A program made the position numbers and the translations under genes. This document shows, piece after piece, positions 17,557 to 26,704 of a stretch of 64,000 bases of DNA. The stretch is from Blastochloris viridis (GTDB lineage Bacteria > Pseudomonadota > Alphaproteobacteria > UBA2136 > UBA6156): contig VAFM01000002.1 in NCBI GenBank assembly GCA_005768725.1, positions 434,001-498,000 on the forward strand, given 5' to 3'. Numbering within the stretch: the first letter of the stretch is position 1; the number at the start of each line of letters is the position of its first letter. The notes under the pieces are model-generated. The model worked only from the letters and a program-made list of their open reading frames with translations, was not told the DNA's origin and made no database searches.

Positions 17557-17922
17557 ATGGCCATCCGCATCGTCACCGACGACGAAACCAGCCTCGACAC
17601 CGGCACCCTCTCCGCCGATGCATCGCTGCATGAAAAGGCGGTCCACGCCCTGCGGAATGTCTACGACCCGGAACTGCCGATCAACATCTACGACCTCGGG
17701 CTTATCTATAAAATCGCCCTGAACGACACCGAAAAAACGGCACATATCACCATGACGCTGACCGCGCCGAACTGTCCGGTGGCCGAAGAATTACCCCGCC
17801 AGGCCCAAAATGCTGTCGCAAATGCCACAGGGTATGCCACCACGCTGACCCTCACGTTCGACCCGCCGTGGAAAAAAGAGAACCTCCCGCTGGAAGCCAA
17901 ACTCGCCCTCGGGCTTCTCTAA
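17557..17922 (+). CDS. sufT: SufT / MIP18-like (DUF59) Fe-S assembly protein
   Basis: This 121-residue DUF59 protein has the signature 'VYDPELPINIYDLGLIYKI' (about residues 33-51) and the conserved 'TAPNCPVAEELP' containing the family cysteine. SufT-type proteins help mature Fe-S enzymes. In many bacteria the gene lies in the suf operon; here it follows hslO and is about 21 kb from sufBCDS. The 3-bp spacing suggests co-transcription with the Hsp33-like gene, linking the pair to oxidative or Fe-S stress. Confidence 0.88.
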   Translation: MAIRIVTDDETSLDTGTLSADASLHEKAVHALRNVYDPELPINIYDLGLIYKIALNDTEKTAHITMTLTAPNCPVAEELPRQAQNAVANATGYATTLTLTFDPPWKKENLPLEAKLALGLL

Positions 17923-17989
17923 AAACCGTATCCAGAAATCCGTATTCACTTTAACACTACGGATTCCGCGACTCTCCCGCCGCTCCGCC

Positions 17990-18005
17990 TGACAGTATAC
18001 TGTCA
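17990..18005. promoter_or_regulatory. Perfect 16-bp palindrome abutting a promoter-like site
   Basis: TGACAGTATACTGTCA is a perfect palindrome. It abuts TCACAA (18003-18008), which with TATAAG (18026-18031) makes a 17-bp-spaced promoter pointing to the large secreted protein gene. A regulator bound here would block or aid the -35 region. The cognate factor is unknown. Confidence 0.5.
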
Positions 18006-18040
18006 CAAACGCTATCGCATACACTTATAAGAGGCCATGG

Positions 18041-18075
18041 TGTACAACAAGGCGGCCACACCCCATGGTTTGAAT
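18041..18075 (+). other. Hairpin in the 5' leader of the large secreted protein gene
   Basis: CCATGGTGT (18035-18043) can pair with ACACCCCATGG (18057-18067), forming a stem with one bulged C in the putative leader. No T run follows, so it is not a terminator. It may affect mRNA stability or translation. Confidence 0.35.
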
Positions 18076-18134
18076 ACCCTATGGTGGCGGCTGCATGCCT
18101 TCCAAGTGCCGCAAATCTCGGTAGATTGCTAGAC

Positions 18135-21100
18135 ATGCGCGCCCCCTCGCTCACGTTCCGCCTCATTGCCCTGTTGGGTGTCGCGGCAGCGTGGGTCGCT
18201 CCGGCTCATGCGCAGTGGACGGACATCGCCACCATTTCCAGTACATTAGGTAACAACGCCTCCCGCCTCTGTGTCGGCGGCGGCAAAACCGACCTCGGCT
18301 GCCCGGTATCAGCCCCTTATCTGGATATGGCCACTGGCAACCTCAGCATAGGCACCACCAGCCCCACAACCTATAAGTTGAACGTGGCGGGCGGTGCGAG
18401 CTATCTGCAAGGTGGTGTATTGGTAGGTAACGTGGCCAACGGGGTAAATAGCGCCCGTATTACAAGTGGCCTGGATAGCGCGACCTATATCAGTTTCCAC
18501 TGGGGTCAGCCCGACATGACCTTCTATACCAATAACGCGCGCCGCATGACGATTGCCTCAGGCAACCTCGGCGCCGAATACGCCGGCCGCGTCGGTATCG
18601 GCAACATGACCTACCCGTCCGCCACACTGCACGTCTCCGGTACCATCCGCATGGCCAGCGGCGGCGAAGCCTGTGACGTAAACCGTACCGGTGCTATCCG
18701 TTACCAGGGCGGCATGTTCCAGATCTGTCAAAGCCCGGCCATCGGCTGGGAAGCCTTGGCCACGACCGGCGAAAATTCGGCGGTCGACCGCATCACCAGC
18801 AGCTCCATGGCCGGCGTCACGGCCAACGCCACCGGTTATATCAGCCTGACCACCGGCGGCGTGACCGGTACCGCCTACTTCACCCCGGCAAGCGTGTTAG
18901 TCAACGCCGGCGTCAGCGCCACCAATACCGTCTCCGCCAGCGGTGGTTACTTCGGCAGTATGCGTATCGGCCAGACCGGTGCCTTTACCAATGCAATCAG
19001 CCCGTTCCAGAGTTACGCCGACATTGTCGGTAACTATACCGGTATCGGCGGGGTAGAAATGCGCAACCAGAGCAATGGACCGAACGCCGAGTTCCGCTTC
19101 ATGGTCTCCGACGAGCGCGGTGGGGCGGGAACCCAGCTGGCCTTCACGATGCCGTCCAGCAACAATACGTCCAACCTGTTCGGCATACCCCGCAACCTGC
19201 TGGCAACGATTTTCGTCAACGCCACAAACGATGCTCAGAGCCGCGCCCTCGCCATCGGTACGCTCAAATCCAACCCGGTTATCTTTGCCGCCAATAATGC
19301 CGAACGCATGCGTATCGCGCCCAACGGCAACGTAGGTATCGGTACCACCACTCCCAGCTCCACACTTCACGTGATCGGCGACATCCGCGGCAGTAACGAC
19401 ATTTACATGCCCTACGGAAACAGCCTGCGTGCCGGTAGTTTCAACTACACCACAGTCCTCCAAACAGGCTGGAACGGCTGGGCCGATTACACCGCTCTGT
19501 TTACTCCGGGCAACGACGCCTCGAACGCTCTGCCGCGCATGGTATTGCTTTCCAACGGCAATGTCGGTATCGGCACCACCACCCCGACAACCGCTCTGCA
19601 GATTTCCGGTACGCTGCGTGTGGCCTACGATAACGCTACCTGTGATGCCGACCACCTCGGTGCCATCAAGTACCAGTCCGGCCAGTTCCAGATCTGCCGC
19701 AACGGCAGCACATGGGAATACCTTGTTGCAGGCACCAATGCGACAGTGGATACCGACCGCATCACCTCCGGCACCGCCAGCGTGATTACCAGCGGTGCTT
19801 CGAACACAATTCAACTCCGCACCTTTAGCACCCCACGCATGACGGTTACCTCAAACGGCTTTGTAGGTATTGGCGAAACGTTACCAAGCGGCTTCCTCCA
19901 TATCTCTGGAGCAAGCCTCGGTACGGCTGTTAATGATGTCGTTCGTCTGCAACGCCTGCAAACTCTCAACAATAGTCTAAGTCGTCTTGATTTCCTGAGC
20001 CTGCGCCATACGGCTGGTAACAGCGCGTCCGAAGCCTCAAGCCGTATCCAGCAGATGACGGATGCCACATACCAAGGCTATATGGAATTCAATGGCCTCA
20101 ATAATACAAACGGTCTGGCCTTTGGTACAGGAAGTGCCCTCAGCAACTACGCAGGCGTACCGGAACGTATGCGCATCACAGCCGATGGTAACGTCGGTAT
20201 CGGCAGCTCCAGCCCTACAACCAAACTGGATGTCGCAGGCACCCTGAAAGTCGCTGCGGGCGGAGAAGCCTGTGATGCCAACCGCACCGGTGCCATCAAG
20301 TACCAGTCCGGACAGTTCCAGATCTGCCGCAACGGCACGAGTTGGGAAACGCTGATCGCAGGTAACAGCGGTACCGTCGATGCCGACCGCATCACCTCCG
20401 GCACCACCAGCATGATTACCTACAATAACGACAAAGCCACCATCGCTACCGCCGGTGTCGAACGTGTGGTCGTCGGCGCTACCGGTAGCGTAGGTATCGC
20501 TCAGCAACCGGCTGTAGGTGTCGCTCTAGCGGTCTCGGGCAACACCTCCGTTTCCGGACGCCTTGGTGTTATCACTCCCGGTACAAACAACGTGTTTGTA
20601 GGTAATTTTGCAGGCGCCAACGCAACGGGTACCGAAAACACAGGTTTCGGTCAGGGGGCCCTGCAAGGTGTCAGCGGTCAGAACAACACGGCGGTCGGTC
20701 GTTATACCGCCCAGAACAACAGCGGTAACGACTCCTCCTTCTTCGGTAGCGGCAGCGGGCTTACCAACGCAGGTAATTCAGTTACGGGTGTGGGCCTCAA
20801 CAGCTTACAAAACAACTCGGCCTCTTATGTGGTAGGTGTCGGTACCAACGCAGGTCAAAGCAACCGTGCTACAGGTACTAACTCAGTCTTTGTCGGTAAC
20901 GATTCCGGTCAATTCAATTCAGGCGCAAGCACGGCCGCAATCGGTGCCGCGGCCGCCCAGCGTAATAGTGGCGACAACCTCAGCGCCATCGGTGTGAATG
21001 CGGGTCAATGGAACAGCGGTGCCAACGTGGTTGCAGCCGGTTTCAACGCCGCCCAGTTCAACGCAGGGAATTACGTCACCGCCGTCGGTCAACTGGCTGC

Positions 21101-23939
21101 CAACAAGAACACTGCCGACCAGGTCACGGCTCTCGGTTACAATGCCGTCAGCGCCGTCAGCAATACGTTCAGCAATATCACCGGCTTGGGTTACGACGCC
21201 CAGCCGACCAAATCCAACCAGATCATGCTGGGTAATACGCTGATCGACGAAGTCTTCAGCTACGGTGCCGGTGTCTTCGGTAAGTACATCCGCCCGGGCG
21301 GCCAGACCACGGCCCTGATGACCTCCGCTACCCTTGCTGGTGCCGGTGCCATTATGTACGACACCACCCTGAACTCGCTGCGCTACTCCGACGGTACCCA
21401 GTGGAACACGCTGGTAGGCCAGACAGGTTCCAGCGCGATGAATGCCGACCGCATTATCTCCGGCACCACCGCCGTGGTCGCCAATACCAACGCCAATACC
21501 GTCAGCGTAACCACCGGCGGAACGACCACTTCGTACTTCCATTCCACAATTGGTCTGGTCGCACCGGGTGTATCTGCCACGGGTACGGTTTCGTCGGGAA
21601 ATGTGAATACAGGCCTGGTCGTTCTGCGCGGTGTCGCGGGCGGCGCCGGTATTAGCCTCACAGCCCCGGGCGACAACCTCGGCAACCACACCGCCACACA
21701 AGACCTCGACATGGCGGGCAACAACATTATCAACGCCAACACTATCAGTGCGACCAGCTTTACGGGTGACGGTTCCGGCCTCACCAACATCAACGCCGCG
21801 AACATCACGGGCCTCACCGCCGACCGCATCACCTCCGGCACCACGCAGGTAATAGCCAACCAAAACACCTCCCTCACCCTCGCCACAGCGGGCGTAGAGC
21901 GCATGGTCATCGGCACTGATGGCCGCGTCGGTATTGGTCAGCAACCGGCTACAGGCCGCGCACTCTCGGTATCCGGCAGCGTTGCCGTTGCCACAGGCTA
22001 TGGCGCGTTGAATAGCGGCCTCGCCATCGGTGGTCTCGGAGATTCCCCGAACATGGGTTCTATCGCATGGGGCGATAACAGCGGCTGGAAACTAAATTTC
22101 GGAACGGGGATTGCGGGAGTATTTACGCCACGTGTCACCTTTATGGATACCGGCAACGTCGGTATCGGTACCACCAACCCGACGAGCAATCTTCATTTAA
22201 GCGGATCCAACACATTTATTGTCGGAATGATAGAGAATACAAACAATGTTGGTGCCGCTGAATTAGGACTAAAACGAGGTAATGTGGGCTGGTGGTGGTC
22301 TAACCGTCAAACAGGGCTTGAGCTCGTTAATACTCAAGATGGCGGCACCACTTACCAAATTCCCATAGCTTTCGCTAACAACGGAAATGTCGGTATCGGT
22401 ACATCAAACTTCAGCGCAATGGCACAGTTGGTTGTATCAACCACCACCAACCAATTCAGCGATGGTATCATTTCGTACGCAAACGATAAGTCCAACGGAG
22501 AATCGCAATTCACCGCACTCGGTACAACCGGAAGCCTGCGACTGGCGGCTCAAAGCCATCCTGGCTCTTTCAATCCATTGGTTCAACAAGACGATGCCCG
22601 CATAACCTTTAATGGAGGACTCAACACCGGCGGTTTGGTCATTGCCCCTTGGACTCCATCAACAAACGGCTTGCGTATGGATAACTTTGGTAAAATCGGT
22701 CTCGGCAAGGTAACGCCTACCACCACGCTAGATATCGCCGGCTCCGTCCGCCTCGCGGCTGAAACCAGCAGCACGCTGAACATCTGCGATGCTAACCGCA
22801 CCGGTGCCATCAAGTTCGAATCCAACCAATTCCAGATCTGCCGTAACCCGGTAAGCGGATGGGAGACCCTCATTGCCGGCGCAGGCGGTTCGGTCGCCAC
22901 CGACCGCATCACCTCCGGCACCACCGGCATGTACACCTATAACAATACTTCGGCCACTATCGCCACGGCGGGTGTCGAGCGTGTGATTGTGGGCAGCAAC
23001 GGCCGCGTCGGTATTGGCCAGCAGCCGGGTACCGAGGCCCTCTCCGTCTCGTCCACCCTGCGTGTGGGAGACGTCATCGTCGGCAACGAGAACGCCACCT
23101 CCAACCGCATGGAGATCGGTTACAACATTTCCACCAACAAGAGCGCCTATATCGACCTCATCGGCGATACCACCTACTCCGACTACGGCCTGCGCCTCTG
23201 GCGCACCGGCGGCGGCGCCAATGCCGACTCCTACCTGATGCACCGCGGTACGGGTACCCTCCACTTTACGGCTGAAGAAGCTGCCCCGATGCTCTTTAAA
23301 ACCACCAATACCGAGCGCCTACGCATCACCCCGGCAGGTCTGGTAGGTATCGGCACCTCCGCCCCCAGCAACAATCTGGAAGTGCTGAGCAATATTCAGG
23401 TCGCCACCGACCCGTCCGCCAGCAGTCAGGCACAGATCAAGTTCGTCACGCAAGCCGCCTCGGGCCTCACCGGTAACGTCGGTGTCGGCGCTACCAAGGG
23501 CTGGACCATGTACGCCCGCAACAGCATCTACGGCACGGCGCACGAGCAGAATGACCTCGGCTTCGCCTACTACGACGGCAGCACCTGGAAGACCCCGCTC
23601 TTTATCGACAGTCAACTCGGCTACATCGGCATGGGTGGCATCTCCAGCCCCACCGTGCAGCTCGATATCTCGGGTACCGTGGCCGGTAACATGCTGGTAC
23701 TCAAAAACGTCTCGGGCAGTGCAGGTATCAGCCTCACCAGCGCGGGCGACAACCTCGGTAACCACACCGCCACGCAAAACCTCGACATGGCCGGTTTCAG
23801 CATCGTCAACGCCAGCAATATCACCGCCACCGGTAGCGTGCAGGCCGGTAATGCCGACACCGTCTGCTCCAGCACGGCCGACTACGGGAAGATGCGCTTC
23901 AACCCGGCAACTAAAAAGATGTTCATGTGCCGTCCGTAA
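18135..23939 (+). CDS. Very large secreted fibre-like protein with repeated modules
   Basis: The protein has 1,934 residues from the ATG at 18135, which gives a clean signal peptide ('LLGVAAAWVAPAHAQ'). The body is a mosaic of repeats: 'GNVGIGTTTPS..LHVSG' motifs (at least six), 'ERVVVG..G.VGIGQQP' blocks, 'DRITSGTT' linkers, and 'GDNLGNHTATQ.LDMAG' twice. A stretch at about residues 817-1035 resembles YadA-type head repeats ('NTAVGRYTAQNNSGNDSS'). A two-cysteine module ('CDANRTGAIKY..QFQICR') recurs near residues 175, 500, 710 and 1550 and, shortened, at the C-terminus ('MFMCRP'). There is no trimeric-autotransporter anchor, S74 chaperone or LPxTG. It is likely an extracellular fibre or adhesin; export beyond the Sec signal is unknown. 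Confidence 0.85.
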   Translation: MRAPSLTFRLIALLGVAAAWVAPAHAQWTDIATISSTLGNNASRLCVGGGKTDLGCPVSAPYLDMATGNLSIGTTSPTTYKLNVAGGASYLQGGVLVGNVANGVNSARITSGLDSATYISFHWGQPDMTFYTNNARRMTIASGNLGAEYAGRVGIGNMTYPSATLHVSGTIRMASGGEACDVNRTGAIRYQGGMFQICQSPAIGWEALATTGENSAVDRITSSSMAGVTANATGYISLTTGGVTGTAYFTPASVLVNAGVSATNTVSASGGYFGSMRIGQTGAFTNAISPFQSYADIVGNYTGIGGVEMRNQSNGPNAEFRFMVSDERGGAGTQLAFTMPSSNNTSNLFGIPRNLLATIFVNATNDAQSRALAIGTLKSNPVIFAANNAERMRIAPNGNVGIGTTTPSSTLHVIGDIRGSNDIYMPYGNSLRAGSFNYTTVLQTGWNGWADYTALFTPGNDASNALPRMVLLSNGNVGIGTTTPTTALQISGTLRVAYDNATCDADHLGAIKYQSGQFQICRNGSTWEYLVAGTNATVDTDRITSGTASVITSGASNTIQLRTFSTPRMTVTSNGFVGIGETLPSGFLHISGASLGTAVNDVVRLQRLQTLNNSLSRLDFLSLRHTAGNSASEASSRIQQMTDATYQGYMEFNGLNNTNGLAFGTGSALSNYAGVPERMRITADGNVGIGSSSPTTKLDVAGTLKVAAGGEACDANRTGAIKYQSGQFQICRNGTSWETLIAGNSGTVDADRITSGTTSMITYNNDKATIATAGVERVVVGATGSVGIAQQPAVGVALAVSGNTSVSGRLGVITPGTNNVFVGNFAGANATGTENTGFGQGALQGVSGQNNTAVGRYTAQNNSGNDSSFFGSGSGLTNAGNSVTGVGLNSLQNNSASYVVGVGTNAGQSNRATGTNSVFVGNDSGQFNSGASTAAIGAAAAQRNSGDNLSAIGVNAGQWNSGANVVAAGFNAAQFNAGNYVTAVGQLAANKNTADQVTALGYNAVSAVSNTFSNITGLGYDAQPTKSNQIMLGNTLIDEVFSYGAGVFGKYIRPGGQTTALMTSATLAGAGAIMYDTTLNSLRYSDGTQWNTLVGQTGSSAMNADRIISGTTAVVANTNANTVSVTTGGTTTSYFHSTIGLVAPGVSATGTVSSGNVNTGLVVLRGVAGGAGISLTAPGDNLGNHTATQDLDMAGNNIINANTISATSFTGDGSGLTNINAANITGLTADRITSGTTQVIANQNTSLTLATAGVERMVIGTDGRVGIGQQPATGRALSVSGSVAVATGYGALNSGLAIGGLGDSPNMGSIAWGDNSGWKLNFGTGIAGVFTPRVTFMDTGNVGIGTTNPTSNLHLSGSNTFIVGMIENTNNVGAAELGLKRGNVGWWWSNRQTGLELVNTQDGGTTYQIPIAFANNGNVGIGTSNFSAMAQLVVSTTTNQFSDGIISYANDKSNGESQFTALGTTGSLRLAAQSHPGSFNPLVQQDDARITFNGGLNTGGLVIAPWTPSTNGLRMDNFGKIGLGKVTPTTTLDIAGSVRLAAETSSTLNICDANRTGAIKFESNQFQICRNPVSGWETLIAGAGGSVATDRITSGTTGMYTYNNTSATIATAGVERVIVGSNGRVGIGQQPGTEALSVSSTLRVGDVIVGNENATSNRMEIGYNISTNKSAYIDLIGDTTYSDYGLRLWRTGGGANADSYLMHRGTGTLHFTAEEAAPMLFKTTNTERLRITPAGLVGIGTSAPSNNLEVLSNIQVATDPSASSQAQIKFVTQAASGLTGNVGVGATKGWTMYARNSIYGTAHEQNDLGFAYYDGSTWKTPLFIDSQLGYIGMGGISSPTVQLDISGTVAGNMLVLKNVSGSAGISLTSAGDNLGNHTATQNLDMAGFSIVNASNITATGSVQAGNADTVCSSTADYGKMRFNPATKKMFMCRP

Positions 23940-25327
23940 TCCGCCATCTCGTCCTCGTTGCGGGGCTGGTTCTGGCCAGCCCCGTGGCCGTCTGGGCTGC
24001 ATGTACCTCTCCGGCGGGCAATGCGGGCGCGGTCATTTTCAGCACCACGGCTAAAACCATGCAATACTGCAATGGCACCAACTGGGTGAACACCGGCGCC
24101 TCCGTCCCGGCCGCCACGCAATCCGGCTGTACCAATCCCACCGGCGCGCCGGGCGCGGTCATCTATGCCAAACCCCGCGGTGTCGTGCAGTTCTGTAACG
24201 GACAAGACTGGGTCGATACCTCCTGCGCCGCCGACCGTTCTCCCAACGGCTCGGGCTGCGGCGGCAAGGCCCCTGGCACCATCCAGTACAGCAGTACCGC
24301 GAATGAGCTCCAGTTCTGCGACAGCACCAACTGGGTCGCCATGGGCTGGGGCTGCGCCGGGAGTAGCGGCGGGAGCAGTGGCGGTAGCTGCGGCAGCGGA
24401 GATCTGGGCTGGACGAATATCGCAGGGGCCGGTAACCACCAATGGTCTCAAATCTTCGTGACGGCCGATGGCAGCAAGATCTACGCATTGGCCACCGACG
24501 GCCTCTACCGCAGTACCGACAGTGGCGCAACATGGAGCGGGCCGATAGCGACCGGCGGCCAGACATTCAATTCTTTAACGGGCAACAGCGACGGCAGCAT
24601 TCTCTACGCCATAAACGACAGTAACAAACTGTACAAAAGCACCAACAACGGCACAAGTTGGAGTCTCATGACCACCAGCCACGACGTAAGTACAGTCTCG
24701 ATCAATACCACAGGTTCACTGATATGGATTTTTGATTCTTCCAATTACATCCTCAGTTACAGTAGTAACGGAGGTGCGTCATGGACCACCGTTACAAAAC
24801 CAGACCCGGGAGCCAGTCGGGTTTACACAAGCGTAAGTATATCCGCCGACGGTTCCAACGCCTATGTCGCCGTACTCAACCTGATGACCTCTGGTTCCAA
24901 ACTCTTCCGCAGCACCGACTCGGGCGCATCCTGGACTGAAATCTATTCAGTTCCAAACGCATACATATACTTATCTCCTATATCATCCAACGGCAGCATT
25001 ATTTCAATGCAAGTTATAGGCCTTTCAGGTTCAGGCAGCACAACCATGTTAAGTACCAACAGTGGTACATCATGGGCCAGTTCGGGTTTGCCACAAGACA
25101 TCATTATATTCTCCATGTCAGCCGATGGCACAAAGATGATTGCAGGCCCCTTGGAAGCAGATGTGCTCATACGTCCGCGCATGAGCGTAAACTCCGGTGC
25201 CACTTGGACAGAGCAGACCAGCTTGAACACAACGATGTATGTGGGGGCTATTTCCGCGCAAGGAAACAAGTTTGTGATTTCCGAAGTTGGCGCCAGCACT
25301 CCATTGCAAACCAGTAGCTGCCCATAA
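23927..25327 (+). CDS. Secreted BNR-repeat beta-propeller protein with Cys modules
   Basis: Translation starts at GTG (23927), overlapping the end of the preceding gene by 13 bp. The 466-residue protein has a signal peptide ('VLASPVAVWAACTSP') and three tandem two-cysteine modules in residues 25-145 ('AKTMQYCNGTNWVN' and relatives). At least six Asp-box/BNR repeats follow ('STDSGATW', 'STNNGTSW', 'SSNGGASW', 'STDSGASW', 'STNSGTSW', 'SVNSGATW'), typical of a sialidase-like or Vps10-like propeller. No sialidase active-site RIP motif is seen, so glycan binding or assembly is likelier than catalysis. It is co-transcribed with the giant protein gene. Confidence 0.82.
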   Translation: MPSVIRHLVLVAGLVLASPVAVWAACTSPAGNAGAVIFSTTAKTMQYCNGTNWVNTGASVPAATQSGCTNPTGAPGAVIYAKPRGVVQFCNGQDWVDTSCAADRSPNGSGCGGKAPGTIQYSSTANELQFCDSTNWVAMGWGCAGSSGGSSGGSCGSGDLGWTNIAGAGNHQWSQIFVTADGSKIYALATDGLYRSTDSGATWSGPIATGGQTFNSLTGNSDGSILYAINDSNKLYKSTNNGTSWSLMTTSHDVSTVSINTTGSLIWIFDSSNYILSYSSNGGASWTTVTKPDPGASRVYTSVSISADGSNAYVAVLNLMTSGSKLFRSTDSGASWTEIYSVPNAYIYLSPISSNGSIISMQVIGLSGSGSTTMLSTNSGTSWASSGLPQDIIIFSMSADGTKMIAGPLEADVLIRPRMSVNSGATWTEQTSLNTTMYVGAISAQGNKFVISEVGASTPLQTSSCP

Positions 25328-25338
25328 CAGAACACGCT

Positions 25339-26109
25339 ATGTCTATGCGCTTCACCCTCACCCTCCTCGCGGTTTTCCTCCTGCCCCTGGCAGCCCATGC
25401 TGCCTGTACCTCTCCCGCGGGCAATGCCGGAGAAGTGGTGTTCAGCACCACCGCCAAGACCATGCAGTACTGCAATGGTACCAACTGGGTGAACACCGGT
25501 GCCTCCAATCCCGCCGCCACGCAAAGCGGCTGCACCAGCCCCACCGGCCCTGCCGGTGCCGTGGTGTACAACGGCAGCCTCGGTGTCATTCAATTCTGTA
25601 ACGGCCAGAACTGGGTCAATACCGCCTGTGCATCCAACCGCACACCGGGCGGCTCCGGCTGCGGCGGCAAGCCCGCAGGCGCCATCCAATACGTTGGCGG
25701 ATCCGTCAACGAACTCCAGTTCTGCGACAGCACCAACTGGGTCACCATGGGCTGGGGCTGCAGCGGTAGCGGTGGCTCTTCTACCCCCGCCGACACCACC
25801 CCCCCTGTCTGGCAAACCGCCGCCACGCTCCCTGAAACCGAAGCCGGTTCAGGGGTTCCCTACTCGGTCACCTTTACCGCGACAGACGCCGTCTCCAGCG
25901 TCACCTACTCGCAGGATGCCCCCATGTCCCCCGCGGTGCCCCCGGGCATGGCCTTCAACTTAGCAAGCCGCACTCTCAGCGGTACCCCCAACTATGGAAC
26001 CGAAGGTACCTACACACTTATCCTCACGGCGACAGATGCCTCTGGAAATGCGATAACCCGTACTTTTACACTCAAGATCAACCCGAACTCGGCACCCGGA
26101 CCAGAATAA
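25339..26109 (+). CDS. Secreted protein with Cys modules and an Ig-like/cadherin-like domain
   Basis: This 256-residue exported protein has a signal peptide ending 'PLAAHAACTSP'. Its first 130 residues are nearly the same as those of the upstream BNR protein: three cysteine modules ('MQYCNGTNWVN', 'IQFCNGQNWVN', 'LQFCDSTNWVT'). A Gly/Ser linker leads to a C-terminal He_PIG-like domain ('LSGTPNYGTEGTYTLILTAT..GNAITRTFTLKI'). The two genes evidently share an N-terminal cassette with different C-terminal heads. It is the last gene of the cluster, and a terminator follows. Confidence 0.82.
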   Translation: MSMRFTLTLLAVFLLPLAAHAACTSPAGNAGEVVFSTTAKTMQYCNGTNWVNTGASNPAATQSGCTSPTGPAGAVVYNGSLGVIQFCNGQNWVNTACASNRTPGGSGCGGKPAGAIQYVGGSVNELQFCDSTNWVTMGWGCSGSGGSSTPADTTPPVWQTAATLPETEAGSGVPYSVTFTATDAVSSVTYSQDAPMSPAVPPGMAFNLASRTLSGTPNYGTEGTYTLILTATDASGNAITRTFTLKINPNSAPGPE

Positions 26110-26125
26110 ACAACCGGATCATATC

Positions 26126-26152
26126 AAAAAAACCGCCCCAAGGGCGGTTTTT
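26126..26152 (+). terminator. Bidirectional terminator after the Cys-module gene cluster
   Basis: CCGCCC/GGGCGG (26133-26138, 26142-26147) is flanked by A and T runs. It can serve both the plus-strand cluster and the minus-strand lipoprotein gene ending at 26165. Confidence 0.92.
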
Positions 26153-26164
26153 CACATGCCAGCC

Positions 26165-26578
26165 TTAATTAGCGCGCACAAAGCTGTACACCACATTCCC
26201 CATCGGGCTGACCATGCAGTGGAAGCGCACGCTGCGCCATTCACCCATACTGCCAGCCGGGCGGCCGTACCATACGCCGTCGCCGTCATACACGGCACCT
26301 ACGTCCTGGCTGCCCACCTTGTTCATCGGGCTGGCCAGTACCAAGCCTGCACGGTTGAACTGCAGGGCACGGAAGGTATCGCCAAACGCCTGACGCTGGC
26401 CGCGGGCGGCGTGCTCGGCGCAGGCTTGCAGCACGGGGGTGGCAGGGGCATCGGTCACGGTCGGCACGGCAATGTACTGTACCGGCTGGGCACACCCACC
26501 GATCAGCATGGCCAGCAGACCAAGCGCAACCATCACAAGCAAGCTCTTCCAGCTTTGCAGACTCTGTACTCCAGCCAT
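26165..26578 (-). CDS. Small lipoprotein of unknown function
   Basis: The 137-residue product has an N-terminal hydrophobic helix and a lipobox ('AMLIGGC'), so it is a predicted lipoprotein. The mature part has 'QACAEHAARGQ' and ends 'VVYSFVRAN'. The conserved-looking pattern 'WRSVRFHCMVSPMGNVVYSF' suggests a small beta domain, possibly closed by the two cysteines. GGGAGG lies 7 bp before the ATG. No family is recognised. Confidence 0.7.
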   Translation of the reverse strand: MAGVQSLQSWKSLLVMVALGLLAMLIGGCAQPVQYIAVPTVTDAPATPVLQACAEHAARGQRQAFGDTFRALQFNRAGLVLASPMNKVGSQDVGAVYDGDGVWYGRPAGSMGEWRSVRFHCMVSPMGNVVYSFVRAN

Positions 26579-26704
26579 CTCCGGCCTCCCTCTCTAGGGT
26601 CAGACGCCGTACCGGCCCCTGACGGTTAAATTGAATACAGTATGCATATAAACCCATTTCACCAAAATGCAACCCTAAAAACAAAGAGGGTTGCTACCCC
26701 CTTC

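Noticed and set aside
18041..18067. GTGTAC hairpin at 18041 as a further copy of the dispersed element
   Set aside because: It lacks the GTACAT partner, the internal-loop sequences and the AAAAG loop; pairing uses different bases.
20586..21240. Tandem DNA repeats suggestive of a CRISPR array
   Set aside because: The periodicity is imperfect, in frame and protein-level (head repeats of a secreted protein); no constant repeat with unique spacers exists.
18135..23939. Trimeric autotransporter (type V secretion) assignment for the giant protein
   Set aside because: Head-like repeats are present, but no C-terminal beta-barrel anchor is seen; the protein ends in a short Cys module.
23927..25327. 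Sialidase activity of the BNR-repeat protein
   Set aside because: Asp-box repeats are present, but no catalytic RIP arginine or Tyr/Glu pattern could be recognised.
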